Positions 53,072-62,104 of a stretch of DNA of 64,000 bases are shown piece after piece (the stretch's first letter is position 1; each line of letters starts with the position of its first letter). Under the pieces are notes generated by a model that saw nothing but the letters and a program-made list of their open reading frames with translations, made no database searches and was not told the DNA's origin. The stretch spans positions 1,302,001-1,366,000 of the forward strand of contig NZ_LT629783.1 of NCBI RefSeq assembly GCF_900105835.1, in the 5' to 3' direction. The translations under genes and the position numbers were made by a program. This DNA is from Pseudomonas fragi. Its GTDB lineage: Bacteria; Pseudomonadota; Gammaproteobacteria; Pseudomonadales; Pseudomonadaceae.

Positions 53072-53201
53072 TTTTTAGGCGTCCAAAAATTAAATATCGA
53101 CGCGACCGCCTAAATACAAGGCTCCCGACTCGGCAGTCACTGATTCGATAAAAGCCATTGACCTGCATGGTGGAGGATGAATACACTCGCTCAACAGCCA
53201 C

Positions 53202-53211
53202 TTGTATACAA
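53202..53211. promoter_or_regulatory. TTGTNNACAA operator, gcl side
   Basis: TTGTATACAA, 27 bases upstream of the gcl start codon; occupancy would block transcription or early elongation. Confidence 0.67.
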
Positions 53212-53237
53212 TTACAAAACGTAAGAGGCACAAAACA

Positions 53238-55055
53238 ATGAGCAAAATGAGAGCAATCGAAGCCGCCGTTCTGGTGATGCGTCGCGAAGGTGTCGATACC
53301 GCGTTCGGTATCCCGGGTGCCGCCATCAACCCGCTGTACTCGGCCCTGCAAAAGGTCGGTGGCATCGATCACGTCCTTGCTCGCCACGTCGAAGGCGCCT
53401 CGCACATGGCCGAGGGCTACACCCGCACTAAGGCCGGCAATATCGGCGTGTGCATCGGCACTTCGGGCCCGGCAGGCACCGATATGGTGACGGGCCTGTA
53501 CAGCGCTTCGGCCGACTCGATCCCGATTCTGTGCATCACTGGCCAGGCTCCACGGGCACGCATGCATAAAGAAGACTTCCAGGCCGTAGATATCACCACC
53601 ATCGTCAAGCCCGTCACCAAGTGGTCAACCACGGTGATGGAGCCGGGCCAGGTGCCTTACGCCTTCCAGAAAGCCTTTTACGAAATGCGTTCCGGGCGCC
53701 CTGGCCCGGTGCTGATCGACCTGCCGTTCGATGTGCAAATGGCTGAAATCGAATTCGATATCGAAGCCTACGAACCGCTGCCACTGGCCAAACCTACGGC
53801 CAACCGGCTGCAGGCCGAAAAAGCCCTGGCCATGCTCGATCAGGCCGAGCGCCCGCTGCTGGTCAGCGGTGGCGGCGTGATCAATGCCGAGCGCCCGCTG
53901 CTGGTCAGCGGTGGCGGCGTGATCAATGCCGACGCCAGCGACCTGCTGGTGGAATTCGCCGAACTGACCGGCATTCCGGTGATCCCGACCCTGATGGGCT
54001 GGGGCACCATCGCCGATGACCACCCGCTGATGGTGGGCATGGTCGGCCTGCAAACCTCGCACCGTTATGGCAACGCCACCCTGCTCAAATCCGATGTGGT
54101 CCTGGGCATCGGCAACCGCTGGGCCAACCGCCATACCGGCTCGGTGGATGTCTACACCGAAGGCCGCAAATTTATTCACGTGGATATCGAACCGACCCAG
54201 ATCGGCCGGGTGTTCAACCCGGATCTGGGCATCGTTTCCGACGCCGGTGCCGCGCTCAAGGTGTTCCTTGAAGTGGCCCGCGAATGGAAAGCCGCCGGCA
54301 AGCTGAAAAACCGCAGCGCCTGGCTGCAGGACTGCCAGCAGCGCAAGGCCACGATGCAGCGCAAGACCCACTTCGACAACGTGCCGGTCAAGCCGCAACG
54401 CGTGTACGAAGAGATGAACCAAGTATTCGGCAAAGACACCTGCTACGTCAGCACCATCGGTTTGTCGCAGATTGCCGGCGCGCAATTCCTGCACGTTTAC
54501 AAGCCGCGTCACTGGATCAACTGCGGCCAGGCCGGCCCGTTGGGCTGGACCATTCCGGCGGCACTTGGGGTGGTCAAGGCCGACCCGAGCCGCAATGTGG
54601 TGGCGCTGTCCGGCGACTATGACTTCCAGTTCATGATTGAAGAACTGGCGGTGGGCGCACAGTTCAACCTGCCGTATATCCATGTCGTGGTGAACAACTC
54701 CTACCTGGGACTTATCCGTCAGGCGCAGCGCGGGTTTGAAATGGACTACTGCGTGCAGCTGTCTTTCGACAACCTCAATGCACCTGAACTCAATGGCTAC
54801 GGCGTCGACCATGTTGCGGTCGCCGAAGGCCTGGGTTGCAAGGCATTGCGTGTGTTCGAGCCGGGTGATATCCAGCCTGCCCTGCGCAAGGCCCAGGAGC
54901 TGATCAAGGAATTCCGCGTACCGGTAATCGTGGAGATTATTCTGGAACGCGTGACCAATATCTCGATGGGCACCGAAATCAACGCCGTAAATGAATTTGA
55001 AGACCTGGCGCTGGTGGGTAACGATGCACCGACCGCCATTTCGATGCTGGATTAA
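53238..55055 (+). CDS. gcl: glyoxylate carboligase with a 14-residue internal duplication
   Basis: 605 residues from ATG 53238. ThDP-enzyme layout: PYR domain with '[16 protein letters not shown]' (Val/Ala in place of the usual catalytic Glu region), central domain, and PP domain with '[35 protein letters not shown]'. It condenses two glyoxylate to tartronate semialdehyde and CO2. Residues 203-216 and 217-230 are identical ([14 protein letters not shown]), so the gene is 14 codons longer than the 591 residues I expect for Gcl. Everything else is uninterrupted, so the protein may still be made; activity is uncertain. Confidence 0.93.
   Translation: MSKMRAIEAAVLVMRREGVDTAFGIPGAAINPLYSALQKVGGIDHVLARHVEGASHMAEGYTRTKAGNIGVCIGTSGPAGTDMVTGLYSASADSIPILCITGQAPRARMHKEDFQAVDITTIVKPVTKWSTTVMEPGQVPYAFQKAFYEMRSGRPGPVLIDLPFDVQMAEIEFDIEAYEPLPLAKPTANRLQAEKALAMLDQAERPLLVSGGGVINAERPLLVSGGGVINADASDLLVEFAELTGIPVIPTLMGWGTIADDHPLMVGMVGLQTSHRYGNATLLKSDVVLGIGNRWANRHTGSVDVYTEGRKFIHVDIEPTQIGRVFNPDLGIVSDAGAALKVFLEVAREWKAAGKLKNRSAWLQDCQQRKATMQRKTHFDNVPVKPQRVYEEMNQVFGKDTCYVSTIGLSQIAGAQFLHVYKPRHWINCGQAGPLGWTIPAALGVVKADPSRNVVALSGDYDFQFMIEELAVGAQFNLPYIHVVVNNSYLGLIRQAQRGFEMDYCVQLSFDNLNAPELNGYGVDHVAVAEGLGCKALRVFEPGDIQPALRKAQELIKEFRVPVIVEIILERVTNISMGTEINAVNEFEDLALVGNDAPTAISMLD
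53844..53927 (+). repeat. exact 42-bp tandem duplication inside gcl
   Basis: Copy 1 is 53844-53885 and copy 2 is 53886-53927, identical base for base, with the first five bases (GCCGA) repeated once more after copy 2. The period is a multiple of three, so the frame continues. Confidence 0.97.
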
Positions 55056-55073
55056 TCAATAGCCCTTACTTCG

Positions 55074-55093
55074 CCCTCTCCCACGGGAGAGGG
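55074..55093. repeat. single CCCTCTCCC palindrome, family C
   Basis: CCCTCTCCCACGGGAGAGGG in the short gap between gcl and hyi; a half-size member of the family at 34921. Confidence 0.85.
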
Positions 55094-55110
55094 AACCACA
55101 GGAGTCCACC

Positions 55111-55893
55111 ATGCCGCGTTTTGCCGCCAACCTGTCCATGCTGTTCACCGAACAGGATTTCCTTGTCCGTTTTCAAGCGGCTGCCAACGCTGGTTTTCAT
55201 GGCGTTGAATACCTGTTCCCCTACGACTACAACTCGGCCGACATCAAGGCCCAGCTGGAAGCCAACAAGCTGACCCAGGTGCTGTTCAACCTGCCGGCCG
55301 GTGACTGGGCCAAGGGTGAGCGCGGGATCGCCTGCCTGCCGGACCGGGTTGAAGAGTTCCGTGCCGGGGTCGACCTGGCCATTGCCTACGCGCAAGTGCT
55401 GGGCAACGATCAGATCAACTGCCTGGCCGGCATCCGCCCCCAGGGCGTGGACGACGCCACGGTCGAAAACACCTTCGTCGCCAACCTCAAATACGCCGCC
55501 GACAAGCTGCAGGCGGTGGGCATCAAGCTGGTGATGGAGTCGATCAACACCCTCGACATTCCAGGCTTCTATCTCAATAACACGAAGCAGGCCCTGGCGA
55601 TCCAGGAAAAGGTCGGCAGCCCCAACCTGTTCCTGCAATACGACATCTACCATATGCAAATCATGGAGGGCGACTTGGCCCGCACCATGCAAACCCATCT
55701 GCCGCAGATCAACCATATCCAGCTGGCCGACAACCCGGGCCGCCATGAGCCGGGCACGGGCGAAATCAACTACCGCTTCCTGTTCGACCACCTCGACCGC
55801 ATCGGCTATCAGGGCTGGGTGGGCTGTGAGTACAAGCCGCTGACCAGCACCGAAGCCGGTCTTGTATGGCTCAAGACCCATAACGCGGTGTAA
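55111..55893 (+). CDS. hyi: hydroxypyruvate isomerase
   Basis: 260 residues, TIM barrel of the xylose-isomerase-like group. 'FAANLSMLFTEQDFLVRFQAAANAGFHGVEYLFPYDY' at the start, metal-binding Glu in 'LVMESINTLDIPGFYL' and 'LQYDIYHMQIMEGDL', ending 'YQGWVGCEYKPL'. It interconverts hydroxypyruvate and tartronate semialdehyde. Between gcl and glxR in the same direction. Confidence 0.95.
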   Translation: MPRFAANLSMLFTEQDFLVRFQAAANAGFHGVEYLFPYDYNSADIKAQLEANKLTQVLFNLPAGDWAKGERGIACLPDRVEEFRAGVDLAIAYAQVLGNDQINCLAGIRPQGVDDATVENTFVANLKYAADKLQAVGIKLVMESINTLDIPGFYLNNTKQALAIQEKVGSPNLFLQYDIYHMQIMEGDLARTMQTHLPQINHIQLADNPGRHEPGTGEINYRFLFDHLDRIGYQGWVGCEYKPLTSTEAGLVWLKTHNAV

Positions 55894-55901
55894 CAGCCAC
55901 C

Positions 55902-56032
55902 GTAGCAGCTGCCGCAGGCTGCGTTCGGCGGCGGAGCCGTCGCAAACCCGGTGTTCGCGCTTCTACTGATACACCGTGCCAGTTGATTTCACGACGGCTT
56001 CGCCGCCGAACGCAGCCTGCGGCTGCTGCTAC
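55902..56032. repeat. GTAGCAGCTGCCG intergenic repeat, family B
   Basis: GTAGCAGCTGCCGCAGGCTG left and CAGCCTGCGGCTGCTGCTAC right with nested hairpins at CGGCGGCGGAGCCGTCG; 131 bases, between hyi and glxR. Confidence 0.92.
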
Positions 56033-56073
56033 AGGTAAACCAAACAGCACTAATAAAAACAAGAGGATTTGTC

Positions 56074-56964
56074 ATGGCTAAAATCGGATTTATCGGCACC
56101 GGGATCATGGGTTCACCTATGGCCAGCAACCTGCAGAAAGCCGGGCACAGCCTGTTTCTGTCGACCCACCACGGCGCCGCCCCGGCCGACCTGGTGGCTG
56201 CCGGCGCCATCGCCCTGGCCAGCCCGCGCGAAGTGGCCCAGGAAGCCGAATTCATCATCGTCATGGTGCCGGACACCCCGCAGGTCGAGGACGTGCTGTT
56301 CCGTGAAGACGGTATCGCCGCGGGCCTGAGCCCGAACAAGGTGGTGATCGACATGAGTTCGATCTCCCCTACCGCGACCAAGGCTTTCGCTGAAAAAATC
56401 AACGCCAAGGGTGCGCAGTACCTCGACGCGCCGGTATCCGGCGGTGAAGTCGGCGCCAAGGCCGGCACCCTGAGCATCATGGTCGGCGGTGACGAAAAAA
56501 CTTTCGCCCGCGCCCTGCCCCTGCTGCAAAGCATGGGCAAGAACATCACCCTGGTAGGCGGCAATGGCGACGGCCAGACCGCCAAGGTGGCCAACCAGAT
56601 AATCGTCGCCCTGAATATCCAGGCCGTGGCTGAAGCCCTGGTGTTTGCTGCGAAAAACGGCGCTGACCCGGCCAAGGTTCGCGAAGCGCTGATGGGTGGC
56701 TTTGCCTCCTCGAAAATCCTCGAAGTACACGGCGAGCGCATGATCAAGGGCACTTTCGACCCGGGCTTCCGTATCAGCCTGCACCAGAAAGACCTCAACC
56801 TGGCCCTGGCCGGTGCCCGCGAACTGGGGATCAACCTGCCCAACACCGCCAATGCCCAGCAAGTGTTCAGCACCTGTGCGGCCATCGGTGGCAGCAACTG
56901 GGATCACTCGGCGCTGATCAAGGGCCTGGAGCACATGGCCAACTTCTCGATTCGCGACAAGTAA
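56074..56964 (+). CDS. glxR: tartronate semialdehyde reductase
   Basis: 296 residues. NAD(P)-binding 'KIGFIGTGIMGSPMASNLQKAGH', substrate motif 'DAPVSGGEVGAKAGTLSIMVGG', catalytic Lys in 'GDGQTAKVANQIIVALNIQAV' and 'HQKDLNLALAGARELGINLP' mark the beta-hydroxyacid dehydrogenase family. It makes D-glycerate, finishing the route from urate. Confidence 0.95.
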   Translation: MAKIGFIGTGIMGSPMASNLQKAGHSLFLSTHHGAAPADLVAAGAIALASPREVAQEAEFIIVMVPDTPQVEDVLFREDGIAAGLSPNKVVIDMSSISPTATKAFAEKINAKGAQYLDAPVSGGEVGAKAGTLSIMVGGDEKTFARALPLLQSMGKNITLVGGNGDGQTAKVANQIIVALNIQAVAEALVFAAKNGADPAKVREALMGGFASSKILEVHGERMIKGTFDPGFRISLHQKDLNLALAGARELGINLPNTANAQQVFSTCAAIGGSNWDHSALIKGLEHMANFSIRDK

Positions 56965-56980
56965 GCCCACCGAGAGACCT

Positions 56981-57072
56981 GTAGCCGCTGCCGAGGCACG
57001 AAGGCTGCGAGTTCTTGATCATGCAGGGAGCCAATCAAGAGCTCGCAGCCTTCGTGCCTCGGCAGCGACTAC
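56981..57072. repeat. intergenic inverted repeat, family B relative
   Basis: GTAGCCGCTGCCGAGGCACG on the left and its inverse ending in GGCAGCGACTAC on the right; arms of about 39 bases with few mismatches, 92 bases overall. It stops 12 bases before the urea transporter start. Confidence 0.9.
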
Positions 57073-57084
57073 CAGGTAACAATC

Positions 57085-57972
57085 ATGAGTTCAAACCCCT
57101 GCCCCGACTGGGCGACGGCCCTGTGCGCCGGGTTCAGCCAGATCTTCCTTCAGCGTCATCCCCTGTGCGGCGTGCTGTGCCTGCTGGCCATCCTGATCTG
57201 TGCTCCCACCCTGCTCGGTGGCGCCTTGCTTGGCGGTATTGCTGGGCTCCTCACCGCGCAACGGCGCGACTACCCCAAGGCCGAGCGCCAGGCGGGTCTC
57301 TACAGCTACAACGGCATCCTGCTCGGCTTGCTGCTCAGCCACCAGCTTGAATGGTCGGCCCTGCTGCCCTTGCTGATCATTGCCAGTGCCGGGCTGAGTA
57401 CGATGCTCGTGCACCAGTGGCTCAAGCGCGCCAGCCACGGGCAAAGTCTGCTGGCCTATACCGCGCCGTTTGTGGGCATTGGCTGGATCCTGCTGCACCT
57501 GACCAACCCGCCGGCCCAAGCCGTGGACCACACCCAGACAGTCAATAGCCTCACGCTGGCACAGGGGCTGTTCAAGGGCATTGCCCAGGTCATGCTGCTG
57601 CCCCACCCGCTGGCCGGGCTGTTGATCGTTATCGGCCTGTGGCTCAGCAGTTGGCGGGCGGCGCTATGGGCCATCACGGGGGCATTGGCCGGCATGCTGT
57701 TTAGCCTGTATCAATAGGACACTGCCGCCGCCCTCAGCGGCCTGGCTGGCTATAACCCGGCCCTCGCCGCTCTGGCCCTGAGCCAGCAACCACGCCGGCC
57801 CTGGCTGCCCGTGGCGGGCATCATCGTCACCTTGCTGATCACGCCAGGCTTTATTGCCCTGGGCCTGGCGCCCCTGACCGCCCCGTTTATCCTCGGTTGC
57901 TGGCTGGTGCACGCCAGTGTGCGCATCCTGCGCCCCGCACAAGAACAATGCAGGTTGCGCATTGAGCGTTAA
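57085..57972 (+). pseudogene. urea transporter interrupted by an in-frame TAG
   Basis: The frame runs 210 codons to a TAG at 57715-57717 and then remains open, in the same frame and with the same hydrophobic helix character, to TAA at 57970. After the stop come 'DTAAALSGLAGYNPALAALALSQ', 'GIIVTLLITPGFIALGLAPLTAPFILGCWLVH' and a short polar tail, which is the expected last third of a urea channel (UT/YUT family). The N-terminal part has 'FSQIFLQRHPLCGVLCLLAILICAP' and 'AGLYSYNGILLGLLL'. Restored length 295 residues, normal for the family. Urea is released twice by the pathway upstream, so the gene fits its place. Confidence 0.85.
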
Positions 57973-58011
57973 TACTCGAATCTTCTGACATTTGGGCATC
58001 GAGCAACCTGC

Positions 58012-58833
58012 ATGAATAACAATGACTGGCGCCAACGCCTGTATGTGATGGTCTTTCAGGCCGACACAGCTGCGGGGCGGCGCTTCGACACGGCTTTGCT
58101 GCTGATCATCCTGTGCAGCCTGGTGGTCGTGGTGCTCGACAGCATCAACAGCATCCACCGCGACTACGCCAAGCTGCTGGCCTATATCGAGTGGGGCTTT
58201 ACCTTTGTATTCGCCGTGGAATACGGCCTGCGCCTGTATTGTTCGCCCAAGCCGCTGCGTTATGCCTTCAGCTTCTACGGCCTGGTGGATTTGCTGGCCA
58301 TTGTGCCGGGGATTCTGGCGATCTATTACAGCGACGCGCAGTACCTGCTGATCATCCGCATCATTCGAATGTTGCGGATTTTTCGTATCCTCAAACTGCG
58401 CCCCTACCTGAGCCAGGCCAATTACCTGCTCTCGGCCCTGCGCGGCAGCAAGCAGAAAATCATCGTGTTCCTGGTCAGTGTCTCGACCCTGGTCACGGTG
58501 TTCGGCAGCCTGATGTATGTGGTCGAAGGGCCGGAAAACGGCTTTACCAGCATCCCGGTGAGTATCTACTGGGCCATTGTCACCCTGACCACGGTAGGCT
58601 TTGGTGACATAGTCCCCAAAACCGTAATGGGGCAAGTGATCTCGGCGATGGTGATGATCACCGGTTACTCGATCATTGCCGTGCCCACCGGCATCTTCAC
58701 TGCCGAACTGGCCAACGCCATGCGCGGCGAACAACTCAAACATGACTGCCCCACATGCAAGAAGAGCAACCATGAACAATCAGCGTCTTTTTGTTCGCGA
58801 TGCGGCAATGCGCTATTTGCAAAAAAAGCATAA
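58012..58833 (+). CDS. voltage-gated potassium channel with C-terminal zinc ribbon
   Basis: 273 residues. Six helices; S4 is the Arg-rich 'IIRIIRMLRIFRILKL', the pore helix and filter are 'SIYWAIVTLTTVGFGDIVP' with TVGFGD at residues 194-199 (Phe instead of the usual Tyr), then the S6 gate helix. The last 30 residues hold two CxxC pairs (CPTC at 246-249 and CSRC near 262), a rubredoxin-like zinc ribbon. Inner membrane. Confidence 0.93.
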   Translation: MNNNDWRQRLYVMVFQADTAAGRRFDTALLLIILCSLVVVVLDSINSIHRDYAKLLAYIEWGFTFVFAVEYGLRLYCSPKPLRYAFSFYGLVDLLAIVPGILAIYYSDAQYLLIIRIIRMLRIFRILKLRPYLSQANYLLSALRGSKQKIIVFLVSVSTLVTVFGSLMYVVEGPENGFTSIPVSIYWAIVTLTTVGFGDIVPKTVMGQVISAMVMITGYSIIAVPTGIFTAELANAMRGEQLKHDCPTCKKSNHEQSASFCSRCGNALFAKKA

Positions 58834-58926
58834 CCACAGCACTTTTTAATCTTTTAAGGACTATGCGACAGTCGCTATAGTTACTGGCAATTTGCCCTTA
58901 TTGCTCCCTATAACAAGGAACGCGCA

Positions 58927-59934
58927 GTGAAAAAACTCTTTAGTGCCTCAATTCTGGCCGCTGGCCTGGCCCTTGGCAGCGTCGCGAGTGCAGCGACCCC
59001 ACCGCCGCTGCTAAACGTGTCCTACGACGTGATGCGTGACTTCTACAAAGACTACAACGCAGCCTTCCAGAAGCACTGGGCACAAGAGCACAACGGCGAA
59101 AAGCTCAACGTACAAATGTCCTTCGGCGGTTCCAGCAAACAGGCCCGCTCGGTGATTGACGGCCTGCCGGCTGACGTCATTACCATGAACATGGCCACCG
59201 ATATCAACGCCCTGGCCGACAATGGCAAGCTGGTCCCGGAAAACTGGGTAACCCGCCTGCCGGACAACAGCGCGCCGTTTACCTCGGCCACCGTATTTAT
59301 CGTGCGCAAGGGCAACCCCAAGGCTCTGAAAGACTGGCCCGACCTGCTCAAGGACGGCGTACAGGTGATCGTGCCGAACCCGAAAACCTCGGGCAACGGC
59401 CGCTACACCTTCCTTTCGGCCTGGGGCTATGTGCTGAAAAACGGCGGTGACGAAACCAAGGCCAAGGACTTTGTGGCCAAGTTGTTCAAACAGGCCCCGG
59501 TTCTCGACACTGGCGGTCGTGCAGCCACCACCACCTTTATGACCAACCAGATTGGCGACGTACTGGTGACCTTCGAAAACGAAGCGGAAATGATCGCCCG
59601 CGAATTTGGCCGCGACCAGTTCGAAGTGATCTACCCGAGTGTATCGGCAGAAGCCGAGCCGCCGGTGAGCGTGGTTGACAAAGTGGTCGACAAAAAAGGC
59701 ACCCGTGCCACGGCCGAAGCCTACCTCAAGTACCTGTGGTCGCCTGAAGGCCAGGAAATCGCGGCCAAGAACTACCTGCGCCCGCGTGACCAGGCCATAT
59801 TGGCCAAGTACAACGACCGCTTCCCGAAAGTCGATTTCCTGTCGGTTGAGAAAACCTTCGGCGACTGGCGCGACGTGCAGAAAAAGTACTTCAACGACGG
59901 CGGCGTGTTCGACCAGATCTATAACGCGCAATAA
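58927..59934 (+). CDS. periplasmic sulfate-binding protein
   Basis: 335 residues. Signal peptide 'KKLFSASILAAGLALGSVASAA', then 'LLNVSYDVMRDFYKDYNAAFQKHW', 'SFGGSSKQARSVIDGLPADVITMNMATDI' and 'NPKTSGNGRYTFLSAWGYVL' as in Sbp/CysP. It delivers sulfate or thiosulfate to a CysTWA importer; no permease genes follow, so the rest is elsewhere. Either Sbp or CysP; I leave the symbol open. Confidence 0.93.
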   Translation: MKKLFSASILAAGLALGSVASAATPPPLLNVSYDVMRDFYKDYNAAFQKHWAQEHNGEKLNVQMSFGGSSKQARSVIDGLPADVITMNMATDINALADNGKLVPENWVTRLPDNSAPFTSATVFIVRKGNPKALKDWPDLLKDGVQVIVPNPKTSGNGRYTFLSAWGYVLKNGGDETKAKDFVAKLFKQAPVLDTGGRAATTTFMTNQIGDVLVTFENEAEMIAREFGRDQFEVIYPSVSAEAEPPVSVVDKVVDKKGTRATAEAYLKYLWSPEGQEIAAKNYLRPRDQAILAKYNDRFPKVDFLSVEKTFGDWRDVQKKYFNDGGVFDQIYNAQ

Positions 59935-59966
59935 TTCCCTGTCCTGTTGCAAGCCCGCCTCCCATT

Positions 59967-60051
59967 GTGGGAGCGGGCTTGCTCGCGAAGGGATGCCCAC
60001 GGTACGCCTGACAGCCCCCGTCGCCTGCATCGCAGGCAAGCCAGCTCCCAC
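59967..60051. repeat. REPIN, family A variant
   Basis: GTGGGAGCGGGCTTGCTCGC on the left and GGCAAGCCAGCTCCCAC on the right, 85 bases. A third, reversed part (AAGCCCGCCTCCCA at 59951) precedes it directly. Confidence 0.92.
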
Positions 60052-60163
60052 AGCTTTTGCAGCACCTGCAAAAGCCTGTACATATCAACAGTAAAAACAC
60101 TTGCCCTCGCGCCCGACTCTGCCCATGCTGTGCATCTTCTGCGATGCGTGAATGAGTTGAGCG

Positions 60164-62101
60164 ATGCGGCTGTTTCTGTGTGAAAAACCCTCCCAGGCCA
60201 AAGATATTGCCGCCGTGCTCGGTGCCAGCCGCCGCGGTGATGGCTGCTGGGTGGGCGCCAATGCCACCGTCACCTGGTGCATCGGCCACCTGCTGGAAAC
60301 CGCCCCGCCCGATGCCTACGACGAACGCTACAAGCGTTGGGTCCTGGCTGACCTGCCGATCATTCCGGAAAAATGGAAGATGCGCGTCAAGCCCAAGACC
60401 GCCAGCCAGTTCAAGGCCGTCAAGCGCCTGCTCGGCGAAGCCAGCGAACTGGTGATCGCCACCGACGCCGACCGCGAAGGCGAGATGATTGCCCGCGAAC
60501 TGGTCGAACACTGCCGCTACCGCGGGCCCATCCAGCGTCTGTGGCTGTCGGCCCTGGACGATGCATCGATCCGCAAGGCCCTGGCCGCGCTCAAGCCGGG
60601 TAACGAAACCTTCAACCTGTATCACTCGGCCCTGGGCCGCTCAAGGGCCGACTGGCTGATCGGCATGAACATGAGCCGGCTGTTTACCCTGCTCGGCCGT
60701 CAGTCGGGTTACCAGGGCGTTTTACCGGTAGGCCGGGTGCAAACCCCGACCCTGCGCCTGGTGGTGGACCGTGATCGCAGCATCAGCGACTTTGTGCCGG
60801 TGGCCTACTGGGCCATTGATGTGCAGCTCAAGCACGACGGGCAGTTGTTCACCGCGCAATGGCGAGCCGCCCCCGACACTTGCGACGACCAGGACCGCTG
60901 CCTCAACCAGGCCCACGCCCAACAGGCCGCAAGGGCAATGCAAAACGCCAGCAGCGCGCGGGTGATCAAGCTGCGCACCGAGCGCATGCGTGAAGTCGCG
61001 CCATTGCCGTTCGATCTGGGCACGCTGCAGGAGGTGTGTTCAAAAAAACTCGGTCTCGGTGCCCAGGAAACCCTCGACGTCGCCCAGGCCTTGTACGAAA
61101 CCTACAAGGTCGTCACCTACCCGCGCAGTGATTGCGGCTACCTGCCCCAGAGCCAGCACAGTGAAGCACCGGCGATTCTGGCAGCCTTGCAGCAGGCGGA
61201 CCCGTCACTGGCGCCATTGGCCAGCCATCTGGACCCGCAACGCCGTTCACGGGCCTGGAACGACGCTAAAGTCAGCGCCCACCACGGCATCATTCCTACA
61301 GCTGCGGCAAAGAATATTGAACGCCTGAGCGGTAAGCATCGCGCGGTATATACCCTGATTCGCGCACGTTACCTGGCGCAATTTCTGCCCAACCACGAAT
61401 ACGACCGTACCCAGGCCGATTTTGATTGTGCAGGGCAAAACCTGCGGGCGGTCGGCAAGCAGATCGTCGAACCCGGCTGGAAGCGCGCCCTGCCAGAGGC
61501 CCTGGCGCCGGCCAAAGGCCGCGAAGCCCCGGCACCGCAACCCCTGCCGTTATTGCACGAAGGTCTGGACTGCGCGATTGCGGCAGTCCACCTCAAGGAC
61601 CTGTGGACCCAGCCACCCAAGCCCTTCACCGAAGGCGACCTGATCAAGGCAATGAAAAACGTTGCCAAACTGGTGCAGGATCCGCTGCTCAAGCAAAAAC
61701 TCAAGGACACCACCGGCATCGGCACCGAAGCCACCCGCGCCGGAATCATCCAGGGCTTGCTTGACCGTGGCTACCTGAGCAAAAACGGCAAGGCCCTGGC
61801 CGCCACCGCGCCGGCCTTCAGCCTGATCGACGCGGTACCGCGCGCCATCGCCGACCCCGGCACCACCGCCATCTGGGAACAGGCCCTGGACATGGTGCAA
61901 AGTGGCGAAATGACCCTCGACATATTCGTCGCCAAACAGGCGGCCTGGATGAGCAAACATATCGAACGTTGCAGCGCCATGACCATGACCATCAGCGGCC
62001 CGGCCAGCCCGGCAGGTGTGGCGCCTGCCTGGAAAAAGAAACGCAAGGCCACGACGGGCAAGGCCAGGCCAAAGCGTGCGGTCAAAGCCAAAGGCGCTTG
62101 A
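60164..62101 (+). CDS. topB: DNA topoisomerase III
   Basis: 645 residues. TOPRIM domain at the N-terminus ('RLFLCEKPSQAKDIAAVLG', 'ATDADREGEMIARELV'), then 'ALGRSRADWLIGMNMSRLFT', 'LPVGRVQTPTLRLVVDRD' and active-site Tyr319 in 'VVTYPRSDCGYLP'. The decatenation-loop region is present and the C-terminus is a Lys/Arg-rich tail (KKKRKATTGKARPKRAVKAK) instead of zinc fingers. Type IA enzyme that unlinks single strands and precatenanes. Confidence 0.95.
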   Translation: MRLFLCEKPSQAKDIAAVLGASRRGDGCWVGANATVTWCIGHLLETAPPDAYDERYKRWVLADLPIIPEKWKMRVKPKTASQFKAVKRLLGEASELVIATDADREGEMIARELVEHCRYRGPIQRLWLSALDDASIRKALAALKPGNETFNLYHSALGRSRADWLIGMNMSRLFTLLGRQSGYQGVLPVGRVQTPTLRLVVDRDRSISDFVPVAYWAIDVQLKHDGQLFTAQWRAAPDTCDDQDRCLNQAHAQQAARAMQNASSARVIKLRTERMREVAPLPFDLGTLQEVCSKKLGLGAQETLDVAQALYETYKVVTYPRSDCGYLPQSQHSEAPAILAALQQADPSLAPLASHLDPQRRSRAWNDAKVSAHHGIIPTAAAKNIERLSGKHRAVYTLIRARYLAQFLPNHEYDRTQADFDCAGQNLRAVGKQIVEPGWKRALPEALAPAKGREAPAPQPLPLLHEGLDCAIAAVHLKDLWTQPPKPFTEGDLIKAMKNVAKLVQDPLLKQKLKDTTGIGTEATRAGIIQGLLDRGYLSKNGKALAATAPAFSLIDAVPRAIADPGTTAIWEQALDMVQSGEMTLDIFVAKQAAWMSKHIERCSAMTMTISGPASPAGVAPAWKKKRKATTGKARPKRAVKAKGA

Positions 62102-62104
62102 GCC

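Noticed and set aside
53238..55055. Frameshift in gcl
   Set aside because: The 42-base duplication is in frame and the reading frame is intact to the end; listed as a duplication instead.
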